A stretch of 64,000 bases of DNA from Bryobacteraceae bacterium. GTDB lineage: Bacteria; Acidobacteriota; Terriglobia; Bryobacterales; Bryobacteraceae. Each line of letters opens with the position of its first letter. Within the stretch, counting starts at the first letter, position 1. Of the stretch, positions 8,680 to 18,619 are shown piece after piece. Both the position numbers and the translations under genes were made by a program. The DNA is taken from the NCBI GenBank assembly GCA_019752335.1, contig JAIEMJ010000004.1, positions 62,001 through 126,000 on the forward strand. Direction: 5' to 3'. The notes beneath the pieces were generated by a model. That model saw only the letters and a list, made by a program, of their open reading frames with translations. It did not search any database and was not told where the DNA came from.

Positions 8680-8695
8680 TGGCACTACAATAGCG
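8680..8695 (+). promoter_or_regulatory. Possible sigma-54-like site before TonB receptor
   Basis: TGGCACTACAATAGCG has GG and GC at the correct -24/-12 spacing but lacks the second T of the -12 element. TACAAT within it could instead serve as a sigma-70 -10 box. Transcription would start about 150 bases before the receptor ATG. Confidence 0.25.
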
Positions 8696-8858
8696 AAATC
8701 GAGTCTAATCACTCAACTGGGATGCGATAGCGAAGCCGCCACAGTCTCTCGGCGCCTTCTCCATGATTCGTTCCCATGCTGCCCTGTTGCAGGCTGGCCT
8801 TCGGGCCGAAGCGCTCTTGCGTCGAGCGCGCCAATCAACTGAAACAGGGGAAACAGAC

Positions 8859-11800
8859 ATGAGGTTTGGCTTAAAAGCTTTACTTTCCATCGCTTTACTC
8901 ACGGCCAACGTGAGCTGGGCGCAGTCCACGTACGGCGGTCTACGCGGTATGGTGGGCGATGCGGGCGGTGGCGTTCTGGCGAATGCCAAGGTCGCTTTAT
9001 TGAACGAAGGCACGGGCGAATTACGCTCGGCCGTCACGCTCGCGTCGGGCGAGTACGTGTTTAGCCAGGTAATCCCCGGCGTCTATACGGTCAGTGTGGA
9101 GAGCCCTGGCTTTAAAAAGTACGCCCGCAAGGGCATTCAGGTGGAGACGCAGAGCCAACTCACGGTGGACGTGAAGATGGAAGTGGGCGCCGTCACCGAC
9201 AGTGTCAACGTCACGGAAGAAGTGCCGCTTATCGAGACGGCCACCGCCTCCCAAGGCCAGGTGATCGACCGGCAGAAGATGATTGACCTGCCGAACCTGG
9301 GCCGCAACCCGTACATGTTCTCGCGCCTCGCGCCGAACGTGCAGCAGGTGGGCAACCCGGCTTATGCGCGCATGCAGGATCAGTCGGGTTCCTCGCAGAT
9401 TTCGATCGCGGGTGGCCCGGTCCGTGGCAACAACTATCTGCTCGACGGTATTCCGATCACCGACATGGGCAACCGCGCCATCATCATTGCCTCGCTCGAA
9501 TCCGTGCAGGAAATGAAGGTGCAGGCGAATACCTATGACGCCGAAGTCGGCCGTTCCGGCGGCGGCATGTTCAACGTGTTCCTCAAGAGCGGCACCAACG
9601 ACTACCATGGCGCTCTGGCTGGCTACATGCGCCAGACCGATTGGATCGCCAACAGCTTCTTCTCCAATCGCGCCGGACGCCCGCGTACGGATCAGCCCTT
9701 CCGCAACTACATGGGCGCCTTCGGCGGCGCGATCCGCATTCCCAAGGTGTACGACGGCCGCAACAAGACCTTCTTCTGGCTCGCTTTCGAAGGCTACCGC
9801 GACACGCAGGCCAACGCCGGCACGACGCAGGTGCCTACGGCGCTGGAGCGCATCGGCGACTTCTCACAGTCCCGCGCTTCCGTGGGCGGACCCATTCGCA
9901 CCATCTTCGATCCGCTCACCACCGCCGCCGACGGCACCCGTCAGCCCTTTGCCGGGAACATCATTCCCACGAATCGCATTTCGCCGATCGGCCGCGCGAT
10001 TGCCGCGACCTTTCCGACGCCGAACTCCACGGCCCGGTTTCTGGGCGATTCGAATATGGCCTACTCCGGCCAGTTGCCTTCGAAAGCCGACCAGAAGACG
10101 ATCAAGCTTGACCACAAGCTGACGAGCTGGTGGATCGCCAATCTCTCGTACCTGCGCTACAACTCGCTGGAGCCTGGCGAAACCTGGTTCCCTGAGTCGA
10201 TCTCGTCGCCGCAGCAGTGGCGCCTGGACCGCAAGGTGGACTCCACCCAGTTGAATAACACCATGACCCTGAACGCCACCACGGTGCTTACCTTCCGTTA
10301 TGGCTTCAACCGTTTCCCGAACTACAGCTTCCAGAAGAGCCAGAACTTCGACGTCGCCTCTTTGGGCTTGAATCCGGGCTTCGTGGGCGCGATTCCTAGC
10401 CGCACCTTCCCGCGTGTGCAGTTTGAGAACTTCTACACCGGTGACTCCATGGGCACCAACAGCAACTCGCTGGTAACTCCCCATTCGAAGAATGTGGTGG
10501 GTGGCCTCTCGAAGTTCGTTGGCAAGCACAGCATCAAGATGGGCGCGGACTTCCGCCGCATCCAGATGACTGGTGTCGACTTCGGCAATTCTTCCGGCAA
10601 CTTCGTCTTCACCGACCAGTTCACCCGCGCTGACTATCGGAACGGCGATGGCCGCACGGGAGCTGACTTGGCCGGTCTCTTGCTCGGGGCGCCTGCCTCG
10701 GCCGATGGCCTGGTGCCCACGAAGATGTATCAATACATCAACTACTACTCAGGCTTCGTGCATGACGATTACCGCTTGAATAGCAAGATCACCCTGAACT
10801 TCGGCATGCGCTGGGAACGGGAAAGCGGCTTGATCGAACGCAACAACAACCTGATCGTGGGCTTCAATCCGAACGTGCTGAATTCGATCAGCGCCTCCTC
10901 CCTGGTTCCCACCCGTGGCGCGGTACAGTTCGCCGGTGTGAACGGCGCGCCGACCAGCACCGGCCGCCCCAATCAGAATAAGCTATCGCCCCGGTTTGGC
11001 ATCGCCTACCAGATGAACCCGAAGACCACCATCCGCGGCGGCTACGGCATCTTCTGGGCCCCGGCCTTTGCTTACACCGGCCCCTACCAGTCAGAGGGTT
11101 TCACGGCTTCCACGCAGCCGCTCACCACCACTGACGCGGGTCGTACGGCCAATCCGGCCACCAGCCTGGCTTCGATCTTCTCCGGCGGTCTTGACCGTCC
11201 GGTGGGTAGCGGCCTCGGCGACCAGACCGGTATCGGCAAGGCGCTCAGCATCATGGATCCCAACGCGCAATCGCCCTACGTGCAGCAGTACTCGATCGAC
11301 ATCCAGCGCGAACTGCCTTTCGGTGTGGCGCTCTCGGTCGGCTTCGTGGGTTCGCGTAGCAGCCGCCTCTCCTTGATGGCGGCCGCCCGCAACATCAATC
11401 AAGTGGAAAGCCGGAACTTCGGCCTCGGCGTCTCCGGACTCTCCGCCGCCACGCCGAACCCCTACTTCGGTAAGGGTGGCGCGGCCGGCATCGGCACTGC
11501 CAACGTTTCGCAAGCCCAGTTGTTGCGGCCCTTCCCGGCCTTCGGCAACCTCAACTACACCTTCGGCGACTACGGCCGCGCCCGCTACGACTCGCTCGTC
11601 GTGCGCGCGCAGAAGCGCCTCTCTCAGGGCCTGACGTTCCTCACCGCCTGGACCTATTCGAAGAACCAGGACAACGTCGCTGGCGGCGCCGGTAACAACC
11701 TGAACGGCGGCAACGTCGGTCCGCAGGACGCCTACAACACCAACGCCGAGTATGGTCTCTCCTACTTCGACGCCACTCACCGCCTCAGCATGGCCTACAC

Positions 11801-12344
11801 CTATGAGCTGCCCTTCGGCAAAGGCCGTCAGTTCATGGGTAGCGCCAATCGCGCCGTGGACATGATCATCGGTGGCTGGAGCATCAACTCCGCCTCCGTC
11901 TTCAATAGCGGCTTCCCCATCAACATCCGCCAGAACGCCAATAACAATGGTGTCATCTTCACGGCTTCCCAACGGCCCAACGCCACCGGCGTTGACCCGT
12001 TTGCCGGCGGCAACCTCGGCCAGTGGATCGACGGCGCCAACGGCACCTACTATCTCAACCGCGCCGCCTTCTCAAACGCTCCGGCACTTACCTTCGGTAA
12101 CGTCAGCCGCACCATCTCCACCCGTGGCCTCGGCCAGGTGAATTGGGACATCTCGATGTTCAAGACCTTCAGCATCACCGAAAAGTTCAAGGCCCAGTTC
12201 CGCGCCGAGGCTTTGAACGCCATGAACACTCCGATGTTCCGCAACCCGCAGCCCGCCTGGTCCGCCACCAATAACTTTGGCCAGATCACGGCGCAAGCCA
12301 ATTTCTCGCGCATGATCCAGCTCGGTATGCGCATCTTCTTCTAA
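8859..12344 (+). CDS. TonB-dependent receptor-like outer-membrane protein
   Basis: A 1161-residue Oar/Cna-like receptor common in Acidobacteriota. A signal peptide (MRFGLKALLSIALLTANVSWAQ) is followed by a carboxypeptidase regulatory-like beta-sandwich (about 25-110), a plug domain (IDLPNLGRNPYMFSRL, then GNNYLLDGIPITDMG), and a long beta-barrel rich in aromatic, Asn and Gly residues. It ends in LGMRIFF, a typical outer-membrane C-terminal strand with terminal Phe. The start at 8859 has a good AGGGG Shine-Dalgarno; the longer frame from 8763 has no signal sequence. Substrate is unknown, possibly large oligomers. A terminator follows. Confidence 0.9.
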   Translation: MRFGLKALLSIALLTANVSWAQSTYGGLRGMVGDAGGGVLANAKVALLNEGTGELRSAVTLASGEYVFSQVIPGVYTVSVESPGFKKYARKGIQVETQSQLTVDVKMEVGAVTDSVNVTEEVPLIETATASQGQVIDRQKMIDLPNLGRNPYMFSRLAPNVQQVGNPAYARMQDQSGSSQISIAGGPVRGNNYLLDGIPITDMGNRAIIIASLESVQEMKVQANTYDAEVGRSGGGMFNVFLKSGTNDYHGALAGYMRQTDWIANSFFSNRAGRPRTDQPFRNYMGAFGGAIRIPKVYDGRNKTFFWLAFEGYRDTQANAGTTQVPTALERIGDFSQSRASVGGPIRTIFDPLTTAADGTRQPFAGNIIPTNRISPIGRAIAATFPTPNSTARFLGDSNMAYSGQLPSKADQKTIKLDHKLTSWWIANLSYLRYNSLEPGETWFPESISSPQQWRLDRKVDSTQLNNTMTLNATTVLTFRYGFNRFPNYSFQKSQNFDVASLGLNPGFVGAIPSRTFPRVQFENFYTGDSMGTNSNSLVTPHSKNVVGGLSKFVGKHSIKMGADFRRIQMTGVDFGNSSGNFVFTDQFTRADYRNGDGRTGADLAGLLLGAPASADGLVPTKMYQYINYYSGFVHDDYRLNSKITLNFGMRWERESGLIERNNNLIVGFNPNVLNSISASSLVPTRGAVQFAGVNGAPTSTGRPNQNKLSPRFGIAYQMNPKTTIRGGYGIFWAPAFAYTGPYQSEGFTASTQPLTTTDAGRTANPATSLASIFSGGLDRPVGSGLGDQTGIGKALSIMDPNAQSPYVQQYSIDIQRELPFGVALSVGFVGSRSSRLSLMAAARNINQVESRNFGLGVSGLSAATPNPYFGKGGAAGIGTANVSQAQLLRPFPAFGNLNYTFGDYGRARYDSLVVRAQKRLSQGLTFLTAWTYSKNQDNVAGGAGNNLNGGNVGPQDAYNTNAEYGLSYFDATHRLSMAYTYELPFGKGRQFMGSANRAVDMIIGGWSINSASVFNSGFPINIRQNANNNGVIFTASQRPNATGVDPFAGGNLGQWIDGANGTYYLNRAAFSNAPALTFGNVSRTISTRGLGQVNWDISMFKTFSITEKFKAQFRAEALNAMNTPMFRNPQPAWSATNNFGQITAQANFSRMIQLGMRIFF

Positions 12345-12353
12345 CGTCCTGGG

Positions 12354-12387
12354 AAGGAGCCGGTTCGAGCGGCCCGGCTCCTTTCTT
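12354..12387 (+). terminator. Rho-independent terminator of TonB receptor gene
   Basis: A 10-bp stem (AAGGAGCCGG / CCGGCTCCTT) with a 10-base loop runs into CTTTCTT, starting ten bases after the receptor stop. Confidence 0.75.
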
Positions 12388-12506
12388 ACACAATTTGGTA
12401 AAGAATCGGTTTCCGAATGGCAAAATCGGGCATATACTGTAGACGATGGCATTCGGGTTACCAAGATCGTAACTGACTAGTCCTAATTTCCTCGAGGGAA
12501 GACAAA

Positions 12507-13658
12507 ATGAAGCAATTGCTCAATCCTGAAATGCAAGAGAATCTGCTTGACCGTGGATTCAACCGCCGTAGCTTCGGCCGCGTCGCGGCCATGATTACGG
12601 CGGGCGCCAGCCTGCCCTTCTACAACGAAGCCGCCTTGGCCCAGGGCCTGTCGGCTATGCGTGGTCCCATTCCGGCCGATGCGGTACGCATCAACGCCAA
12701 TGAGAACCCGCTAGGCCCCTGCGATGCCGCTGTCGAAGCGATGTCCAGCGTCCTTAAGAAGGGTGGCCGTTACCTCTACGAGCACACCTTCGAATTCGCC
12801 AAAGTGCAGGGCGACGTCGACGGCGTGAAGCCGAACTACGTGGTCCCCTACGATGGCTCGAGCGCCCCGTTGCATCAGGCCGTGATTGCTTTCTGCTCCA
12901 AGGATAAGCCCTTCGTGATGGCCGACCCCGGCTACGAAGCCGGTGGACGTGCCGCCGACTTCATCGGAGCCAAGACCATCAAGGTCCCCCTCAACAAAGA
13001 CTACTCGCACGACGTGAAGGCCATGGCCTCGGCCCACGGTTCCCCCGGCCTGATCTACGTCTGCAACCCCAACAACCCCGGTGGCTGGCCCACGAAGAAG
13101 AGCGACATCGAATGGCTGGTGGCCAACAAACCCGCCGGTTCCATCATCCTCCTCGACGAAGCCTACATCCACCTCACCAAGGAACAGGTCTCTTCGGACC
13201 TCGTCGCCCAGGATAAGGACGTCGTCATCCTGCGCACCTTCTCCAAGCTCTACGGCATGGCTGGCCTCCGCGCCGGCGCGGCCATCGGCCGCCCGGACCT
13301 GCTTGCCAAGATCCAGCCCTGGGGCGCCGGCGCCCTTCCGGTTACTGGCATGGTCGGCGCCATCGCGTCGCTCAAGGAAAAGAACCTCGTCGCGGATCGC
13401 CGCAAGATCATCGGCGACGTCCGCACGGACCTCTTCTCCTGGATGACCAAGAAGAATTACAAGTTCATCCCGTCCGAGTCGAACAACTTCATGGTGGCCA
13501 CCAACGGCCCCGGACAGAAGTTCGTCACGGCCATGTTTGAACAGAAGATCCTCGTCGGCCGCGTTTGGAGCGCCATGCCGAACCACGTGCGCATCTCGGT
13601 GGGCACGCGTGAGGAAATGGAGAAGTTCAAGGTCGCGTTTGAAAAAGTGATGGCCTAA
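12507..13658 (+). CDS. HisC-like PLP aminotransferase with Tat signal
   Basis: A fold-type I aminotransferase close to histidinol-phosphate aminotransferase (NANENPLGP near 65; CNPNNPGG; LLDEAYIHL). The pyridoxal-phosphate lysine is Lys247 in TFSKLYGMAGLRAG, and the C-terminal Arg lies in HVRISVG. Unlike cytosolic HisC it begins with a twin-arginine leader: Arg20-Arg21 in FNRRSFGR, then a hydrophobic stretch ending ALAQG. It is therefore probably exported folded with its cofactor. No other his gene is near, so histidine synthesis is unlikely; the substrate is unknown. A GAGGG site precedes the ATG. TATACT at 12433-12438 is a possible -10 box. Confidence 0.87.
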   Translation: MKQLLNPEMQENLLDRGFNRRSFGRVAAMITAGASLPFYNEAALAQGLSAMRGPIPADAVRINANENPLGPCDAAVEAMSSVLKKGGRYLYEHTFEFAKVQGDVDGVKPNYVVPYDGSSAPLHQAVIAFCSKDKPFVMADPGYEAGGRAADFIGAKTIKVPLNKDYSHDVKAMASAHGSPGLIYVCNPNNPGGWPTKKSDIEWLVANKPAGSIILLDEAYIHLTKEQVSSDLVAQDKDVVILRTFSKLYGMAGLRAGAAIGRPDLLAKIQPWGAGALPVTGMVGAIASLKEKNLVADRRKIIGDVRTDLFSWMTKKNYKFIPSESNNFMVATNGPGQKFVTAMFEQKILVGRVWSAMPNHVRISVGTREEMEKFKVAFEKVMA

Positions 13659-13678
13659 CCGCCTTCGGTTCGTTCGGT

Positions 13679-13711
13679 AGGGCGGGCCCCTGGCCCGCCC
13701 TCCTTATTTTT
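13679..13711 (+). terminator. Terminator after aminotransferase gene
   Basis: A 10-bp perfect stem (AGGGCGGGCC / GGCCCGCCCT) with a three-base loop is followed by CCTTATTTTT. Confidence 0.75.
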
Positions 13712-13755
13712 GTCCCGTTCCATTCCCCCTGCTCCGGGTCCGAGAGGGTAATTTT

Positions 13756-15066
13756 ATGAGGAAGGTCTCGTCCACCTCCACCTCGAATGAGGTTGATCTG
13801 CGGCTCCGAAAATTTTCCTATAGCTGGAAGACGTTCACTGGCGACTTCTTCGGCGGACTCATCGCGGCCCTCATCGCCCTCCCTTACGGGCTCGCCATGG
13901 CCACCCTCATGGGCCTGCCGCCCATCATGGGCCTCTTCACCTCGCTGCTTACCTGCCCGATTACCTTCTTACTAGGCCGCAATCCGGTCCTCATCGGCGG
14001 CACTTCCACCGTCACCGTCCCCTTCATCGCGAAAGCTGTCGCGGACTACGGCATCGCCGGCGCCGCCAAGATCTCCTTGATCGCTTCCATCTTCATGATG
14101 ATCTTCAGCGTGTTGCGCTGGGGCCGGTATATCCTGCAAGTCCCCCACTCCGTGGTCTCCGGTTTCTCCTGCGGCATCGGCGCGATGATGATCGTCGCCC
14201 AACTCAAAACCATCTTTGGCCTCGCCATCCCCAACTCCGCCACTCAGCTCTCGACGCTGGCTCAGTTCTGGATGGTCCTCGAAAAGCTCGATGGCTTCAA
14301 ATGGCCGCCCTTCGTCCTGGGCGCCATCGTCATCGGCGTGGCCTTCTTTGTTGCCTCCCGCTCGAAGATGATGCCCGCCCCGCTGATCGGCGTGATCGTT
14401 GCGGTCTGCGCCAGCTACGCGCTGGGACTGCACGAGAAGATCGTGGGGCGCCTGCCTCTCGAATTGCCGCCCTTGGCGAGCTTCGTCTGGTCACCGGCTG
14501 ATCTCGACAAACTGCTGCTCCCGGGTCTCGGACTCGCTTTTGTCACCTCCGTCAACCTGCTGATTACCTCGCGCGTCGTCGACCACTTCCGCGGCTGGCA
14601 TAAGCCCATGCGTTCCGCCGACGCCGACGGCGAACTCGGAGCCTTCGGCATCGCCAACGTCTGCGTCGGCATGTTCGGCGCGCCCATCAGCGTCGGTATT
14701 CCCGCCCGCAGCCTGGCCAACGTCCGCTGCGGCGGCACCACGCGGATGTCGAACCTCTTCCATGGCCTCGTCCTGATGGCCACTCTCTGGCTCGGCAGTG
14801 AGTACGTCTCAAAGATTCCCGTGGCCGCCCTGGCCGGCGTCACGGCCTACGTTGGCATCTGTCTGCTCGAATGGTCCACCTGGAAGCGCTTGCCCAAGAT
14901 GCGCCGCCTGGACGCCGCCGCGTTCCTGATGACGTCAATTTCCGTCCTGGTAGTGAACGCCGTCATCGCCGTGGCCCTCGGTTGCTCACTCTACGGCCTG
15001 CGCTGGGTGTACGTCCGCTACTTCGCTGGCACCTCTCAAGTCCAGCCAGTGCAGAAAACGGCCTAA
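13756..15066 (+). CDS. SulP-family anion transporter without STAS domain
   Basis: A 436-residue inner-membrane protein with about ten or more hydrophobic segments. The SulP/SLC26 hallmark region is present early (GLIAALIALPYGLAMATLMG, then a PIMGLF-type stretch) along with the following IGGTSTVTVPF segment. SulP proteins move sulfate, bicarbonate or dicarboxylates with protons or sodium. Typical members are 550 residues or more and end in a cytosolic STAS domain; here the protein stops soon after the last helix. The substrate cannot be told from sequence. GAGAGGG just before the ATG can serve as ribosome site. It is a monocistronic unit between a terminator and sdhC. Confidence 0.83.
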   Translation: MRKVSSTSTSNEVDLRLRKFSYSWKTFTGDFFGGLIAALIALPYGLAMATLMGLPPIMGLFTSLLTCPITFLLGRNPVLIGGTSTVTVPFIAKAVADYGIAGAAKISLIASIFMMIFSVLRWGRYILQVPHSVVSGFSCGIGAMMIVAQLKTIFGLAIPNSATQLSTLAQFWMVLEKLDGFKWPPFVLGAIVIGVAFFVASRSKMMPAPLIGVIVAVCASYALGLHEKIVGRLPLELPPLASFVWSPADLDKLLLPGLGLAFVTSVNLLITSRVVDHFRGWHKPMRSADADGELGAFGIANVCVGMFGAPISVGIPARSLANVRCGGTTRMSNLFHGLVLMATLWLGSEYVSKIPVAALAGVTAYVGICLLEWSTWKRLPKMRRLDAAAFLMTSISVLVVNAVIAVALGCSLYGLRWVYVRYFAGTSQVQPVQKTA

Positions 15067-15176
15067 CTTTCAGCATCTTTGAAGCCAAACCTGCGGCTCC
15101 CCGCGAAAATCTGGTTAAATTGTAGAGGTCCTCTCATCCAATGAGCTGAGACGACTCGAGGAGCATCAGCAGCAAT

Positions 15177-15872
15177 ATGGCCGCAGTGGCTACGAATAGC
15201 ACCCTTCATCGCACGTTGGAATTTTGGCAGGCCTCCATCGGTAAGAAAACCGTTATGGCCGTCACGGGGGGCATTCTGGTGGGCTTTACGCTGGTCCACA
15301 TGGCGGGGAACCTCCAGATTTACCTCGGGGCCGACGTCCTCAATCACTACGGGCAACTGCTCAAGTCCAACGTCGCCGTCCTGTGGGGCGCCCGGCTCTT
15401 CTTGCTCGCCTCGGTATGTCTGCACCTTACCGCCGCCTTCCAGTTGTGGTCCTTAAAGGCGAAGGCCCGTCCGGTCGCTTACCAGAAGCTGGCCCCGACG
15501 AAGTCCTCCTACGCCTCGCGGACCATGTACGTGAGCGGGCCGATCCTGCTGTTCTTCATCATCTATCACTTGTCGCACTTAACCACCGGCCAGACGCATC
15601 CGCAGTTCGACGAAGGCGACGTCTACCGTAACGTGGTGCTCGGCTTCCGCCAACCCGTGGCCTTTGCCGCCTACCTGATCGCCATGGGGTGCCTCGGCTT
15701 CCACCTCATTCATGGCGTCTGGAGCGCCTTCCAGAGCCTGGGCATTAATCATCCGAAGTACACGCCCAAGATTCGCAATCTGGCGACGGGCCTCACGGCT
15801 CTCATTGTGGGCGGCAATTTGTCGATACCGGTCGCCGTCATGCTGCGGCTCATCGGTAACGACGTTCAATAA
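15177..15872 (+). CDS. sdhC: Succinate dehydrogenase cytochrome b558 subunit
   Basis: A 231-residue, five-helix diheme anchor of the b558 type (TIGR02046-like) for succinate dehydrogenase/fumarate reductase. Conserved histidines that can ligate heme lie in LVHMAGN (about 41), the [10 protein letters not shown] helix, YHLSHL and FHLIHGVW. It passes electrons from the SdhAB dimer to quinone in the membrane. First gene of sdhCAB, with a GAGGAG site upstream of the ATG; 28 bases separate it from sdhA. Confidence 0.92.
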   Translation: MAAVATNSTLHRTLEFWQASIGKKTVMAVTGGILVGFTLVHMAGNLQIYLGADVLNHYGQLLKSNVAVLWGARLFLLASVCLHLTAAFQLWSLKAKARPVAYQKLAPTKSSYASRTMYVSGPILLFFIIYHLSHLTTGQTHPQFDEGDVYRNVVLGFRQPVAFAAYLIAMGCLGFHLIHGVWSAFQSLGINHPKYTPKIRNLATGLTALIVGGNLSIPVAVMLRLIGNDVQ

Positions 15873-15900
15873 AAGACTTTTTGAGGTAAGAGGGAGAGAC

Positions 15901-17814
<1,914 letters not shown>

Positions 17815-17816
17815 CC

Positions 17817-18596
17817 ATGCGCATTACCCTGAATGTTTGGCGGCAAAAGAATACCAACGCCGCGGGCGCGATGAAGCGCTACGAAGTTCCCAACGTCAGC
17901 CCGGACATGTCGTTCCTCGAAATGCTCGACGTCCTCAACGAAGACCTGCTCGAGAAGAAGGACGCCGATGGCCCGGTCACCTTTGAGCACGATTGCCGCG
18001 AAGGCATCTGCGGCTCCTGCGGCTTCATGATCAACGGGGTCGCGCACGGCGGCCACGAACGCACCACCGTCTGCCAGCTCCACATGCGTCACTTCAAGGA
18101 CGGTGACGACGTCGTGCTCGAGCCCTGGCGCGCCAACGCCTTCCCGGTCCTGCGCGACCTGATGGTGGATCGTGCCGCGTTTGACCGCATCATCGCCTCC
18201 GGCGGCTACGTCTCGGTCTCCACGGGCTCGGCCCCGGACGGCAACGCCATCGCCATCCGCAAGCTGGACTCTGACCTCGCGATGGACAACGCCCAATGCA
18301 TCGGCTGCGGCGCCTGCGTCGCCGCCTGCCCCAACGCCTCGGCCTCGCTCTTCACCAGCGCCAAGATCGCTCACCTCGGCCATTTGCCGCAGGGTCAGCC
18401 GGAGCGGCTGGAGCGCGCCAAGAAGATGGTCGACCAGATGAACAACGAGCTCTTCGGATCGTGTACGAACATCGGCGAATGCGAAGCGGTATGTCCCAAG
18501 GGCATCCGCCTTGAGTCCATCGCGATGATGAACCGTGACTACGCCCGCGCCTCGTTCATGGAGCGTCCCTCGACTGGCGAAGTCGGCTTTGGCTGA
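17817..18596 (+). CDS. sdhB: Succinate dehydrogenase iron-sulfur subunit
   Basis: A 259-residue electron-transfer subunit. An N-terminal 2Fe-2S ferredoxin fold carries [15 protein letters not shown] with the last Cys in TTVCQLH. A C-terminal helical domain carries [13 protein letters not shown] and [17 protein letters not shown] for the 4Fe-4S and 3Fe-4S clusters. It links the flavin of SdhA to the heme/quinone site of SdhC. The start is ATG 17817, two bases after the sdhA stop; the upstream open frame overlaps sdhA and is not used. Last gene of sdhCAB, convergent with the next gene. Confidence 0.95.
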   Translation: MRITLNVWRQKNTNAAGAMKRYEVPNVSPDMSFLEMLDVLNEDLLEKKDADGPVTFEHDCREGICGSCGFMINGVAHGGHERTTVCQLHMRHFKDGDDVVLEPWRANAFPVLRDLMVDRAAFDRIIASGGYVSVSTGSAPDGNAIAIRKLDSDLAMDNAQCIGCGACVAACPNASASLFTSAKIAHLGHLPQGQPERLERAKKMVDQMNNELFGSCTNIGECEAVCPKGIRLESIAMMNRDYARASFMERPSTGEVGFG

Positions 18597-18619
18597 TAAA
18601 GCCCGTCCGCGGATGGCGG

